Source of the DNA: Bigelowiella natans CCMP2755
Taxonomy: Eukaryota; Cercozoa; Chlorarachniophyceae
DNA length: 42,172 bases
Reading direction: 5' to 3'
Assembly: GCA_000320545.1 (NCBI GenBank)
Contig: ADNK01002534.1
Span: forward strand, 1-42,172
Positions 12,601-24,655 of the stretch are shown piece by piece. Numbering within the stretch: the first letter of the stretch is position 1; every line of letters begins with the position of its first letter. Below the pieces are notes generated by a model. The model saw only the letters and a list, made by a program, of their open reading frames with translations. It was not told where the DNA came from and ran no database searches. The position numbers and the translations under genes were made by a program.

Positions 12601-15600
12601 CCAGAAGTTACAACAGCCGTTCGTCACGGCCTGCATGAAGTTTCTGCATCGCGCCAAAGAGGCCGCTGCCATACCCTCGCCCGAGGTGTCATCCGCCTTA
12701 TTCGGCGTGCTGTTCGAGAGCACGGCACTTATGAGCCCTCAGAGTGCGGAAGAACTTCAAATATTATACGTATCGTTAGGACCTACCGCCGCAGCCGCTG
12801 CTGCAGTAGCAGGGGGGGGTGGTAAGCAAGGAGATGCAGCCGCTGCGGCGGCGGCGGCTGCTGCCGCCGTGACGTCCGTGGACATAGAGAAGGAGGCCCA
12901 CCTCTACTTCAAACAGATATATGAAGGAAAGATATCGCTAGAGGAGGTCGTCGAGACGCTCACGAACTTCAAGAACTCCAAGGACTCGCGCGAGAACGAA
13001 ATGTTCATGTGCATGATCCACGCGCTCTTCGACGAATACCGGTTCTTCAACCAGTACCCGGAAAAGGAGCTGCGCATCACCGCGGTGCTGTTCGGGCTGC
13101 TGATTAAGCATAGGCTGGTGTATCTGGAGACGCTTGGCATAGCTCTGAGATACGTCCTCGACGCCCTCCAGAAGAAGCCGAACACCAACGTCTTTCAATT
13201 CGGCATGTGGGCGTTGGAGCAGTTCAAGGAGCGGCTGCATCAGTGGCCGCAATACTGCGCGCTGCTTGTCGAAATCCAGGATCTACGCCAGAGCTACCCC
13301 AAACTCGTGTCCTACATCGAAATGGCGGCCAGCGAAGCCAACAAACAGCAACAGCTGGCACTCGCTCAGGCCGGTGGTGGCTACGATAATGGCGGGAACG
13401 GTGGAGACTTCACGGGGGGATACTCCCCTGGAACCGGGAATCCTGATGGCACTCCGAGGCTTGGTGATAATAGCGTCGAGAATAATAATAAAAGGATCGG
13501 TGATAGCAAAAACGGTGGTGCCTCCGGAGATTCAAAGAAAGCCATCTCCGTGTCAGCCGCCATAACTATTCCTCCGGAGGGTGTGCGCGATAAGATTCAC
13601 TTCCTCATCAACAACCTCTCCAAAGCCAATGTAGACGACAAGGTTTTGGAGATTAAAAAGTTCATTGAACCGAACTTCTTCCCCTACTTCAGCAACTTCC
13701 TCGTCACCAAGCGCGTCGCGCAGGAAGCCAACCATCTGGAGATGTACGCCTCATTCCTCAAAAAACTCGGTGACCGCATACTGTACAAGGTCATCACGAA
13801 CGACACGTACATACAGATTCGTGTCTTGATGGCTTCTGAGAAAATCGTGCAGTCTTTCGACGAGCGGAAGAAGCTCAAGAACCTGGGGTCGTGGCTCGGG
13901 CTTATGACCCTCGCAAGAAATAGACCTATTTTAGCGAAGCAGATGCGACTGAAGGAGCTCGTGCTCGAGGCGTACAGCAATGGCAAGCTGATCGTTGTCG
14001 TGCCCTTCGTCGCCAACGTGTTGGAGATGAGCATCCACTCTAAGCGGATCTTCAAGCTTCCGAACCCATGGATGATGGCAATGCTGTCGCTCCTCAAGGA
14101 GGTGATGGAGGTGGACGACCTGAAACTGAATCTGAAATTCGCCATCGAGTGTCTCTTCAACAAGCTCAAGATTGAAGTGGAGAATGTCACGACACGCGAC
14201 GTCCTAGTCAACAGGCCCTCGCATGCCGGAAACTTGAAGCCGAAGGAGAACAACGATCCCGTTAACGCTAATCAGCAGAGCCCGCAGCAAGGTGTCGTCA
14301 ATGACCCCATAGGGACCGGGGCAAACAGCGATGCTGCCCAGCAGAGGCTTATCGGCCAGCACGGCGCTGGTGACGAAGTCAAGGTGGAAGATGCGAAAGA
14401 TCCAACGCCTTATGTCAAGATTCATCCTTCGATCGCGCTGTTCGAGAGGTACCCAGAGCTTAAGGACCTCGTGCCTTTGGCGGTGGAGAAGGCCATCCAG
14501 GTACGATGGCTGCTGATAGAAGATCTGCAGTAACACATATGGATATGAATGATTATGATGACGATAAGGATGGCGAGGGCCCAACTGTGTATTTTTTAGA
14601 TGTTTCTTTAACTTCGTTTTAGAACTAGCCTCAAATTCCCTTCACTCCCGATTAACCCCCTCGTTCTTTTTTTTTTCCTTCCTGCAGGACATCCTCAACG
14701 TGGTCATGCGCTCGGTGCAGATCGCCTGCGTGACGACACGCTCGTTGATCATGAAGGACTTTGCGATGGAGCCAGACCATACTAAGATCCAGCGCGCCGC
14801 GCACCAGATGGTAAGGAAGCTCACGAGCAGCCTCGCTCTCGTGACCTGCAAAGACCCTCTCCGCTCGAACATAAGTAGCAATCTTGCCTCCAAGATCGAG
14901 GAGAGAGCGAACTCCCCTCATCACCCTCGGATCGTGGTGGACCAGGCAATGCTGGAGCAGGCGTGTATGCAGATCAGCGCAGATAACCTAGAGCTTGGCT
15001 GCACGCTAGTGGAGAACTACGCGGCCGATCGCGCCAAGCAGGACATCGACGAGATCCTCGCCGCCTTTTACCTCCGAAAGCAGCAAGGCCCAGCCTTCCC
15101 ATCCTCATTCCCCAAGTCGCTGCCCGCTGAACTGAAGCCCGCGCCAAACGGCGAGCTTTCCTTCGCACAGGCACGCGTCTACGATGATTTTGGCTCCTCG
15201 AGAGTCCACCCGGATATCACCAAGGCTGCGGAAAACGCCGAGCTCAAGGAAGCGGAGCACTTTCCGGCCGGCGCGCTCCCAGGCAATGCTACTGGCGGTA
15301 ATAATAATGGCAGGAGGAGTAGGAGCGCTATCGGTTCGCAGCAGCCGCAGGTGGCACCTGCTAGCGGGCTTGGCAATATTGCGGACCGTATAATGGACCC
15401 AGCTCAGCAGCAATCGTCGTCATCGTCACAGGTGCAGGCAGGGCAGCAGCAACTCCTGACAAACGAGGCCGTGCTCGAAAACTTGGTCGGCGCCTACGCG
15501 GCGCTGAAGAAGGCAATCTTTGCCTTCCCCGACGGCGAGATTCCCCTCGCCAGCCTCAAGTCGCCGAAGGCGCAAAACATCCATAAGATCATGATGAGCT

Positions 15601-18008
15601 TCCCACAGATGCTCCGAGCGGCTCCCCGCGAGGAGAATTCAATCTTCCCCAAGGAGGTGATGTTCCTGACCTTCGCGGACAAGGTATTTAAGGACCTTTT
15701 CGCCGAGAGGACGAACGCGCTCACGATTAGCAGCCAGTGCGCGGTACTGAAGTACGTCGTCGCCGCCTTCCCCGCCGCCATGGACCGAATGTCCGAGTGG
15801 CTCCTGCTCGAAAACGAGCCAGAGCTAGCAGAGCGCAAATATCGCAAGGCCGTGGTGACGGCGTTGATCGGCAATCACCTCGTCGATACGGCTTACATCG
15901 ACGAGTATCTCCGCAAGCTGCTCATCTCAAATCTCAACCATATGAGCGCGAACCATGGCGGCGAGCCGCACCCCGCGCGTTGGCGGGAGCTGCAGAGGAC
16001 GATCGACCTCTGCATCACCCTTGTGCGCGATCTTGTGGTGAAGGAGACCATCCTCCCCCCCAAAGGCCTCCGGAACATTATCGAGGTCCTCCTCAGGCTG
16101 CCCGCCTCCGTATCAAGGCCCTTTGAGCAAAGGATAAAGATGCTATTCGACGGACTGCATTCGTTGCGGCCTGAACAAACAGCCGCAACAGCGACCAACA
16201 CCGCGCAGAGTAGCGGGGTGAGGCCTGGGGGCGCCGAAGACCTCAAGCACGACAAGTCGGGATCGCGTGAAGGCGGCAGCGCTGGCGGCGGCAGCTTCAA
16301 GGTGGCCGAGCTCCCCGTCCCCGTGGAGGACCAGGAGACGCAGGAGATGAGGCAGCGCTCTACGATAGTCCTGGATGAGTGGCTCACAATCTGCCTCCAG
16401 GGCACCGTGTCCGATAAGACCTACGCGCAGTATCTACAGATCCTCCGGAACGAGGGCCTGCTCGCGACCACGAAGAGCACGAACCTCTTCTTCCGCATCA
16501 TCACGGAACTCTGCATCAACCACAGCTCCAAGAGCCAGACCATGAACTACACGACGATCGACGCGCTGGCGAAGCTGGTCGTGTTCCTGGTCAAGTTCCT
16601 GGACAACACCAACAAGATCGCGCTCCTCTCGGCCTTCCTCCAGGTGGCGGCGCACGTGCTGATCCGCGACCACGATGCGAAGAAGGGCATGAAGATCGGT
16701 TTCAACCAAAAGTCCTACTTGCGGCTGTTCACCAACTTGCTCTACGACCTCAACACGCCCGACCCGTCCCTTGACTCCTCGCTGATCGAGGTGCTGAACG
16801 CCTTCACGCACACCTTCCACAAGCTAAGGCCCTCGCGCGTCCCCGCCTTCGCCTTCGCGTGGGTCGAGCTGATCGCCCACCGAATGTTCATGCCCAAGCT
16901 GCTGATTTCCAAGCCGCACCGGTGCTCGGTGATGTTCAAAACGCTCATCGTCGACCTCCTCGAGTTCCTGAAGCCGTATCTGCAGAACGCCGAGCTGACG
17001 GAGCAGGTCCACCTCCTCTACAAGGGCACCCTGCGCATCCTGCTGGTGCTGCTGCACGGCTTCCCGGAGTTCCTGTGCGAGTTCCACTTCTCCTTCTGCG
17101 ACGCCATCCCCACGACCTGCATCCAGATGAGGAACCTCATCCTCTCCGCCTTCCCTCGCAACGTTAGGCTGCCGGACCCTCTCACGCCCAATCTCAAGGT
17201 CGATCTGCTGCCGGAAATCACCCATCCACCGAGCATCGGCTGCGACGTGACCGAGGCGCTTATCAATCACAACGTCCTCGCCCCCTTGGAGCAGTACGTC
17301 TCCACCCGGCAGCCCTCCTCCTTCCCGCAGAAGCTCTGCGAGAAGCTGCAGACGAGCGCGGCTGCGGACTCAAAGGCGGCGGCAGCTGCCGAGGGCTCCT
17401 CGTCGCCCAGCGATGCAGCAGCAGCAGGTGAGTACTCCTCCTCCTCCTCCAAGTATGACGTGCGGCTGGTCAACTCCCTCGTGCTGCACGTCGGCATGCA
17501 GGGTATTGCGAAGCTGCAGGCTAAGAACGAGGAGGGCATGGACAACGCGTGCATGGACATCTTTGAGAGGCTCGTCATGAAGCTCGACCCTGAGGGGCGC
17601 TACTACGTCCTCAACGCCATCGCCAACCAGCTGCGGTACCCGAACAACCACACCCACTACTTCTCCTGCGTGCTCCTCTACCTCTTCCTCCACAGCGAGG
17701 AAATGTTCGTCAAAGAGCAGATCACGCGCGTGCTGCTCGAGCGGCTAATTGTGCATCAGCCGCACCCGTGGGGGCTGCTAATCACCTTCATCGAGCTCAT
17801 CAAGAACCCTCAGTACGAGTTCTCCCGCCAGCCGTTCACGAATTGCGCCCCTGAGATCGCTAGATTATTCGACTCGGTGACGCGCTCGTGCATGCCTGCC
17901 AAGGAGGATGGGTCAGGAGCCGCTGGCGGCGGTGCCAGGGGCGGTGTACATCTGCCCTCTGCCTACGCCGCTATGGAGGAGAAGAAGTTGGGAGGGGGCC
18001 GCCCTTAG
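9680..18008 (+). CDS. CNOT1: CCR4-NOT complex scaffold subunit NOT1, complete
   Basis: Large scaffold of the CCR4-NOT deadenylase, which shortens mRNA poly(A) tails in the cytoplasm. Eight exons: 9680-9706, 10133-10855, 11002-11106, 11255-11645, 11743-11897, 12002-12317, 12573-14500 and 14688-18008 (TAG). Joined length is 2321 residues, close to human CNOT1 (2376). The nine-codon first exon MLAVPVFNQ joins VRLLVASLGRK to match the known N-terminus. Domains: N-terminal helical region (about 1-570); TTP-binding MIF4G-like domain (about 678-820, start EKEAHLYFKQIYEGKISLEE); CAF1-binding MIF4G domain (about 908-1120); CNOT9-binding domain (about 1195-1340, RSVQIACVTTRSLIMKDFA); C-terminal NOT1 domain that binds NOT2/NOT3 (about 1850-2290, with LRYPNNHTHYFS and PHPWGLLITFIELIKNP). 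Linkers carry poly-Ala, poly-Gly and Gln runs. Exons 7-8 are GC-rich and long, exons 1-6 short and AT-rich. Confidence 0.97.
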
Positions 18009-18522
18009 CTGCATCGTGCGTGCAGTATTATCTCTCGTCGGGCAGCGAATAATTTGAGAGAGAATGTTAAAGAGAGAGAGAAATGGCGGGAGCCTCGGCA
18101 GCTGCAGCAACAGCTCCCAAATGCCAATTATTAGTCACAGAACTCGATCACAGTGCCATATCTCTCGGCCAAAGCCTATGTATGTACCCATCAAGCAGAT
18201 CGTGTACAAAAAACACGGAGGAGGGTGTTCGTTCCGCCTTTTTTGTTTCCATCGCCCTGCCTCCCCGGCCTCTGAGAAGGTTTTTGTTATATTTTTCTTC
18301 TTTTGCCTCGTTCACGACCACTTCCCGCCGCCTTTCACTGCGATAGCCAATCTTCTTCCATCAGCCCACATCATTACCCTGCTCTCACTTAGCTATGTGT
18401 AGTAGCAATTGTCTCGTCGGGACTATGTTCCTTTCTTTTTTGTAAATGAAACAAGCAAGCTCTACTCCTCTAGTACCACAAATTGATGTTGCATACGGTT
18501 TCTGGAAAATGAACGTAATTAC

Positions 18523-18532
18523 AATAAATAAA
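18523..18532 (+). terminator. Candidate polyadenylation signal of CNOT1
   Basis: Two overlapping AATAAA hexamers lie about 515 bases after the CNOT1 stop codon, a reasonable 3' UTR length. Whether this organism uses AATAAA is not known from the window. Confidence 0.35.
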
Positions 18533-18659
18533 CTCCTTTTCTCACTATGACAAGTTTTATATGTTACACATTAATGTCAAGGTGTATGCACGTAAGATGT
18601 GTGAATGTGCGTTCATGCAGTACATGCTTGACACATAGAACATAACCGTCGCCCGATGC

Positions 18660-19030
18660 ATACTAGCATGTAGCTAGCTAGATATGCCATGTAGCACACC
18701 ATGCTAGCATGCACAATGTGGCTGCGAAACGCCAACGACCTTCGCGGTTCTAGCTAGCTAGCAGCTAGCTAGACTAGTACATCGTACTAGTAGGGCTATC
18801 GCATCTAGCTCATAGCTGTCTAGCTAGCTACATGTGTCTACAATCTACAATTCGCCGTGCTAGCGCGGGCATTACCTAGATTACTAGCATCACAATGCAC
18901 AGCGCATGCTAGCGTATCTGTGCGCGCGTGCGTCCATTCGCGTTTGCTTGTGCTACGCACTAGCTAGCAGCTGATGTGGTTGGTACTCTAGTACTAATAA
19001 CATGTAGAGCTGCATCAACGTGGCTAGGTG
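18660..19030. repeat. CTAG/GCTA-rich core block
   Basis: By eye I count about 18 CTAG tetramers between 18661 and 18960, where one or two are expected by chance. Many are joined as imperfect (GCTA)n runs, for example near 18672-18680, 18751-18773 and 18820-18830. The density falls off towards 19050 but scattered copies continue to 19870. Confidence 0.75.
18700..18711. repeat. Palindrome CATGCTAGCATG, copy 1
   Basis: Perfect 12-bp inverted repeat, identical to copies at 19321-19332, 19384-19395 and 19817-19828. Confidence 0.9.
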
Positions 19031-19320
19031 GAAACCTAACAACACTAGCTAGCTGGAAAATGCCAAAGCAAGAACTTCCCCGCAAAGCTCGGTGTGCAAG
19101 CAAGATACGATCGGTTTTTTGACATTGCAAAACCGATTTTGCATGCAAAAGCCGGTTAAAAATTTGCGTGTGCGAGCTCAGTGTGGCCGTGACCCCAGCA
19201 CATTGATGGACACCCATTCGCTTTTAGGCTGTCGTGAGTGCTCATCCTACGATACGCGATGCAAAGCAAGCGACTACACAGCGCTCATGTTGTTGTCACA
19301 TAGCTAGATGGTGCGTGATG

Positions 19321-19332
19321 CATGCTAGCATG
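19321..19332. repeat. Palindrome CATGCTAGCATG, copy 2
   Basis: Perfect 12-bp inverted repeat. With its left flank it forms GATGCATGCTAGCATG (19318-19332 plus the preceding base), which is also present at copy 3. Confidence 0.9.
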
Positions 19333-19383
19333 GCAACAAGACGGATGTAATTATCAATCATCAAATTGAATTTCTGATCGATG

Positions 19384-19395
19384 CATGCTAGCATG
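19384..19395. repeat. Palindrome CATGCTAGCATG, copy 3
   Basis: Perfect 12-bp inverted repeat, extended to the 14-bp palindrome GCATGCTAGCATGC at 19383-19396. Only 51 bases separate it from copy 2. Confidence 0.9.
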
Positions 19396-19816
19396 CTGCA
19401 TGTGTAGCTTATTAGACGCGCGCACACACACACACATACACACGACACACTGTTATTACGACACATCGCACGCCCATCGTTTATACGTACGCCGCACAAT
19501 GATCTAAATGATGTGCGGCTGCATCGCAGCTCGTGCGCGTCCAGGCGGGCTGGCTATGCTACGCTAGCTAGCGTGACCGCGCATATATAATGCGTCTACT
19601 GTACAGTGTAGCTAGATGTAGACGTACGCGCGTAATAACATGTGTACTTAAAATTTATGCTTTTGATAGTTGCATCCGCGACACGCACTTGCTAGCTTGT
19701 ACGCGCAGATGGCATTGCACATAGACATACGAAGCATTTAATTGTTGTTGCAGCTACGCGACGAACAACGTATGTGATACGTAACCAGTGCGATCTTTCA
19801 AATGACAATCCACCGA

Positions 19817-19828
19817 CATGCTAGCATG
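19817..19828. repeat. Palindrome CATGCTAGCATG, copy 4
   Basis: Perfect 12-bp inverted repeat, extended to the 14-bp palindrome ACATGCTAGCATGT at 19816-19829. It lies about 160 bases beyond the dynein stop codon. Confidence 0.9.
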
Positions 19829-19987
19829 TGAAACTTAGTGAGGTTTCATCGGCGGCATTTCATGGGACTAGCTATTCACAGATTGCAAGTGTTCAACGTA
19901 ACTTTTAAAGTCTTTTGAGAGCAATGCCAATTTACAAAATGACGATGGTTAGATGCACCGCAGTGATGGCTCAAATGCTAGCCCGAA

Positions 19988-20440
19988 CTAATCATCTAAC
20001 TGGGTAATCATCGCCACTCCTCTCTTCACCCAATGACCTGCATCGAGAGATGTTGGTACTTTCAAGAACATTACGAAGTTGGTAGAGTGCCCGGTGGTGG
20101 ACAACATTCCGTGTCTCTCCGACGTTCTGCAGGATTACAAGAAAAATTGAATAAAAGCTGCACAACTACAAAAGAAATGAATATGCACAACTACAAGTGA
20201 AATGAATATGCACAACTACAAGTGAAATGAATATGCACAACTACAAATGAAATGAATATGCATCAGAGGCGTACCTATAAACTGGGCACGCGTAGTGCGA
20301 AAATTTCGAAAGATCTTTGATTTCGCAGGGCTTCAACCAAATGACGGGCGTATCGTAGAACAGCACCTTCGGACTGGATTCCGCTAATTCCATCTATAGA
20401 AGTGTACGCAATCGATGATTCGATATAAATAAATAAATAC

Positions 20441-20479
<39 letters not shown>

Positions 20480-20850
20480 ATCATTTCTGCAAAATGGATA
20501 CACATAATGGTAGAGACGAAAAATACACCTTATCGTTATCCCACTGTGCAGCCTCGAGGAAAAGACCGTTGATATATATTCCATCAGAAGGCTTTGGGGA
20601 CTTCTTCTCTACAGCGCCCTGTGAGAATTCATAACAAATACGGTTAGATTCTCGTATTAAATCAATCCGAAACTAGTGATTTTCTCAAGCATAGTGCCGA
20701 CCAATACGGCTTTAAATTGCATATTGTCATTCACAGTGATTCACCATATTTATGCAGTACCTTCTTCATAAACTGGAAGTCAAACTGGATCATGTCAATC
20801 GGCTTTGTGTATTTTCGAGCAAAGTTTTGCATCGCCCCAGTAAGCATTGC

Positions 20851-20890
<40 letters not shown>

Positions 20891-22479
20891 ACACACACGT
20901 TCAAAATATACCTAAGAATAATCATAAATACACGATTTTCCTCCTATTCAACAACTGTTCTCTGCGTCACCTGTGTGAAGAAAATGCCAGAAATCCACAT
21001 GATCGTGGGTATTCCGTCCGATATCCAATCGGCAAAGAACTGCACGCGCTTGACAAGATCATCGATATATCTGGGGATGATCGAAGAAAGGAAACAAAAA
21101 ATGCTGGTTAGAAACTTATGAATACGCGAAGAGATGATACTTGATCCCTCCCACCCTTCCTCCCATACATATAATCCCATCCCGGGAGGAAACATAAAAA
21201 AAGAGAAAGAAAGAGCGCAATTTAGCTTCTCATCAATAATACCCTGAAAGTGGCTTGAGCGATGGGTAGGACATGTTGTTCTCCGTCCACAGCGTCGGCA
21301 CGCGTCCAAGCGACATCGAGTTCTGATGAGCAAATACAAGCAACAGGATCTTCATACGCATGCTAGTGTGCGCGCTCATATTGCGCATATTGGTCTATTC
21401 AATGTTTTAAATTTAATTTCTAACGCAGAAAATCGCCCTCTTTCTCGGTCTCTCAATGCGTGAGTAAATACCGCCATGGATTCAAGAGCCCCGGACATCA
21501 CAATCTGCCCCTTCAGAGCTTTCTTGAGATCCTTGAGAGATTTCCGGATTTGGCACGTTAGCTTGTTGTATCTGAAAGGTATGCCGATAACAACGCATTA
21601 CAATACATATTATGAGAACGAGCGGTGACCCCCCCCCACCCCCCTCCCTCTTTCCATTTCTCGCTCAAATCTGATAGTCATTATTACTAGCCACCGAACT
21701 AACCGTAAGCACTCCTGCTGCAGCACTGTATTCATCGATTCCTCATAAAGCACGGGGTACTTCTCAGCAACCAGCTCCACGTCAAATCTGCAATCAAAAC
21801 GTGCACACGAGCATGTACATGGTAAGATCGATGCCGAAACTACTCAATGCGGAAAAAGCATGGAATTTCGAAACCATCAACCCTCTCGCAGCGTTGACCT
21901 ACGCCCCCCCTCCCCATCGATACCATCATCAATCGTCCCCCCTGATCCATTCCCAGTTTCACTCTCCCCTCCCCCCCCCCCCTTCCTTTTCTCACCCTTT
22001 CTCGTTCGGCAGAAAGGCGTCGAGCTTGGCCAGGATGTCATTGGCAAGGTCCTCTAGGATCTCCTCCTGCGACTTGCTTCCGCCCGACGAGCCGCTGTCT
22101 AGCGTGAGCAGAATGGAGTCGAGGAGCAAATTCGTCTCTTGCTGATCCTTGGTGATATCCGCATTCTCATGGAAACCGAAGACCTCGGGGTGGACCTGAA
22201 CTGGCAATTTGCTGATGAACTCGATGTAGCCTTTCGCATCGTCCTCCGGAGGCACGACGTACGTGCCCGAGGGGGAGAGCTTGTAGCCGGCCTTGTGGAT
22301 GTTTGGGGTGAAGAAAATGTCCAGGATAGAAAGAAGACACCGGCGGTCTCTGTCATCGGTTACGCGCCCTCCGTAGTTACACTGCCCGATCAAATACCTA
22401 CCCGAAGAGATGGAATGAGAATCAAAATAAGAAGGATAACGGAAACTCGGCGGACGGACCCACGCACAATCTGAGTGAG

Positions 22480-22522
<43 letters not shown>

Positions 22523-23164
22523 AGAGAAAGAAAGAGAGAAAGAGAGAGAGGATTGTTATTAACATTACCGCAGAGCCTTATAAGGAATATCGCCCTTGTA
22601 GTTCAAGAACATATGCAGCTGCTGAACGCTGATGCGTAAGTCCGAATCATTGAAACCGTAAGCGATGTTCCAACCCACGGGACCAAAGCTGCGTCGCTCC
22701 TGGATGAGAGCGTGGAAGAAGCAGAGCGCGTAGGTCATGCGCTTGAGTTCCGCCTTCTTATCGCACGTCTCGAAGAACTTAGTGTCGGAAATGGGGTCTG
22801 AATAGGAAGCATGAAAAGGCCAATAGCATGTTATAAGAGGCTTGCAGCGGTCTCGAGGTGGGAGGCGAAAGCGGTTAGTTTTTAGTTTCTCAACGGCAAT
22901 TAGAAACGACGATTGGCGACGCACCCAAAGTGTAGCTGTTCGCCAAGTTGTTCTTCAGTCCCTTGGGAGGCTCCGTGGTCATCTTGACCCCGTTTTGTAG
23001 GATGGTGATTGGGAACTTCGGGGACGGGTAGCTTGTCAGCCATAGCCGGAAGTTGGGGTGAGCTACGTCGTCATTGATATTCTCGCAGATCAACCTGTGG
23101 GATGTTTTCATTGCATTTGTTGTTTTAGCACGGTCGAATCATCGTCGCCATGCTTACGCGAGCG

Positions 23165-23250
<86 letters not shown>

Positions 23251-24603
23251 TAGTAGTATGATGTGCTCTGTCGTACTCGAGAGTCGGCATCCATTTCTCG
23301 AGCAAATGGCAGTTTTGCAGAATCACCCACGTCCCCGCCTTGATAGCCTTCTCTATCATCGCCCGTGCCTTGGGCCCTTGCCCCTGGCCAAGAGAAATGC
23401 TTTCCATTTTCTCCGACATCTCCACGTCCGCCGCGTACTTTGCTATAGACAACCAAGGGTCGGAGCCTGACACCAACAAATAGCAGAATCAGCTTGAGCA
23501 TTCTTGCTGCGGCGAGAGCGGCAGTGCTTCATATCGTACAAATAAAAACGCGGCAGAGACCAACGGAAAAGCGCAGTATCCTCCCACACATTCCGTCCCA
23601 CCATCACCCGCGCCGTACCCATGGAGAGGATGAAGATCAGCGGGCTAGACGGCGACGAGTCGTCGAAGCATTCGGCGAGATTCAACGATGGCACTTGCGT
23701 GTACTTCTCCCCCATCACACCATTGACGAAATCGCGACAAGCGTTGACCATCTTGTCCGGGCGGATGCAGCGCAAGATCATCAACCGTCGGAAAGGAGAC
23801 AAGTCCTTCTCCCACCGGCCAGGGAAGGCGACTTTGTGAGGGTCAGGACTATCATAGACCTTTTCAGATCACAAGCGCCAAAGCGGCAGCAACCGAGGCA
23901 AGAAAACGGAATTATGATGAGAGGCACTTACAAAGGATGATTGAGATTGATTGGTAAGGAACGAGGAGAACGATCGCTTTTTTTGCTTATTTGTCTAAGA
24001 AAACTGACCACACAGAAAATTTCAAATCTTGCTCAGATCATTTCGCGCATACCTTTTTCCAATCGTCGCTGAACATCTGCAAGGACTCTATGAGGCACTC
24101 GTCCTCACAGTCATCGACAACCATATCGAGGAAACGCTGCTGATTCTCCTTCAATTCGGGTTCCTTCGCATCCTCCTTTTCCTTTTTCTCTTCCTCACCT
24201 TCTGCATACATTCGAGATAAACGGCAAAAGCGATGTTAACTTACATATATTATTTTAAACGCGGCACTGACGCAAAGTAATCTCTGAAATATCTTCAAAG
24301 ACACACCTTCTTTCTTATTCTCCTCTGCCACTGCCTTTTCATCGTCGTTGTCACCAGCTTCTTGTCGCGCCTTCTCCTCGGCCTTCTTTTTAGCCAGTTC
24401 CTCGTCAAACTTCGCTTTCGTCTCGTTGTAGCCTTTTTGGAAAGGGGGGAACCTGCTCAAACGGCAGATCTGCGTCCAGGCCTTCTCTGATAGCCATTCA
24501 GATGCTGGATTTGCGGGCATGTCCTTCACAAGGCCGACGCCGCCGGTTAGGAGGAATCTGTTCAATTTTATTGAAGGAACTGCGTGAGATGTTGTCATCA
24601 TAC

Positions 24604-24655
<52 letters not shown>

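Larger units (their letters stand above)
18009..19987. other. Convergent spacer of CNOT1 and dynein, CTAG-rich
   Basis: Tail-to-tail space holding the 3' UTRs of CNOT1 and of the dynein gene. No coding sequence was recognised; small frames here match nothing. From about 18650 to 19830 the DNA is packed with CTAG, GCTAGC and GCATGC, with runs of TAGC repeats and four identical 12-bp palindromes (see findings). Confidence 0.6.
19988..22397 (-). other. Dynein C-terminal domain
   Basis: Nine small exons. They begin at [16 protein letters not shown] and include [53 protein letters not shown] and [16 protein letters not shown], closing with TTGHSTNFV and QLDD then TAG. The order and spacing follow axonemal heavy chains throughout. 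Confidence 0.94.

Noticed and set aside
17430-17436. CAG/GTGAGT donor consensus inside the last CNOT1 exon
   Set aside because: The frame continues without a stop and the residues on both sides fit one linker followed directly by the C-terminal domain, so it is read through.
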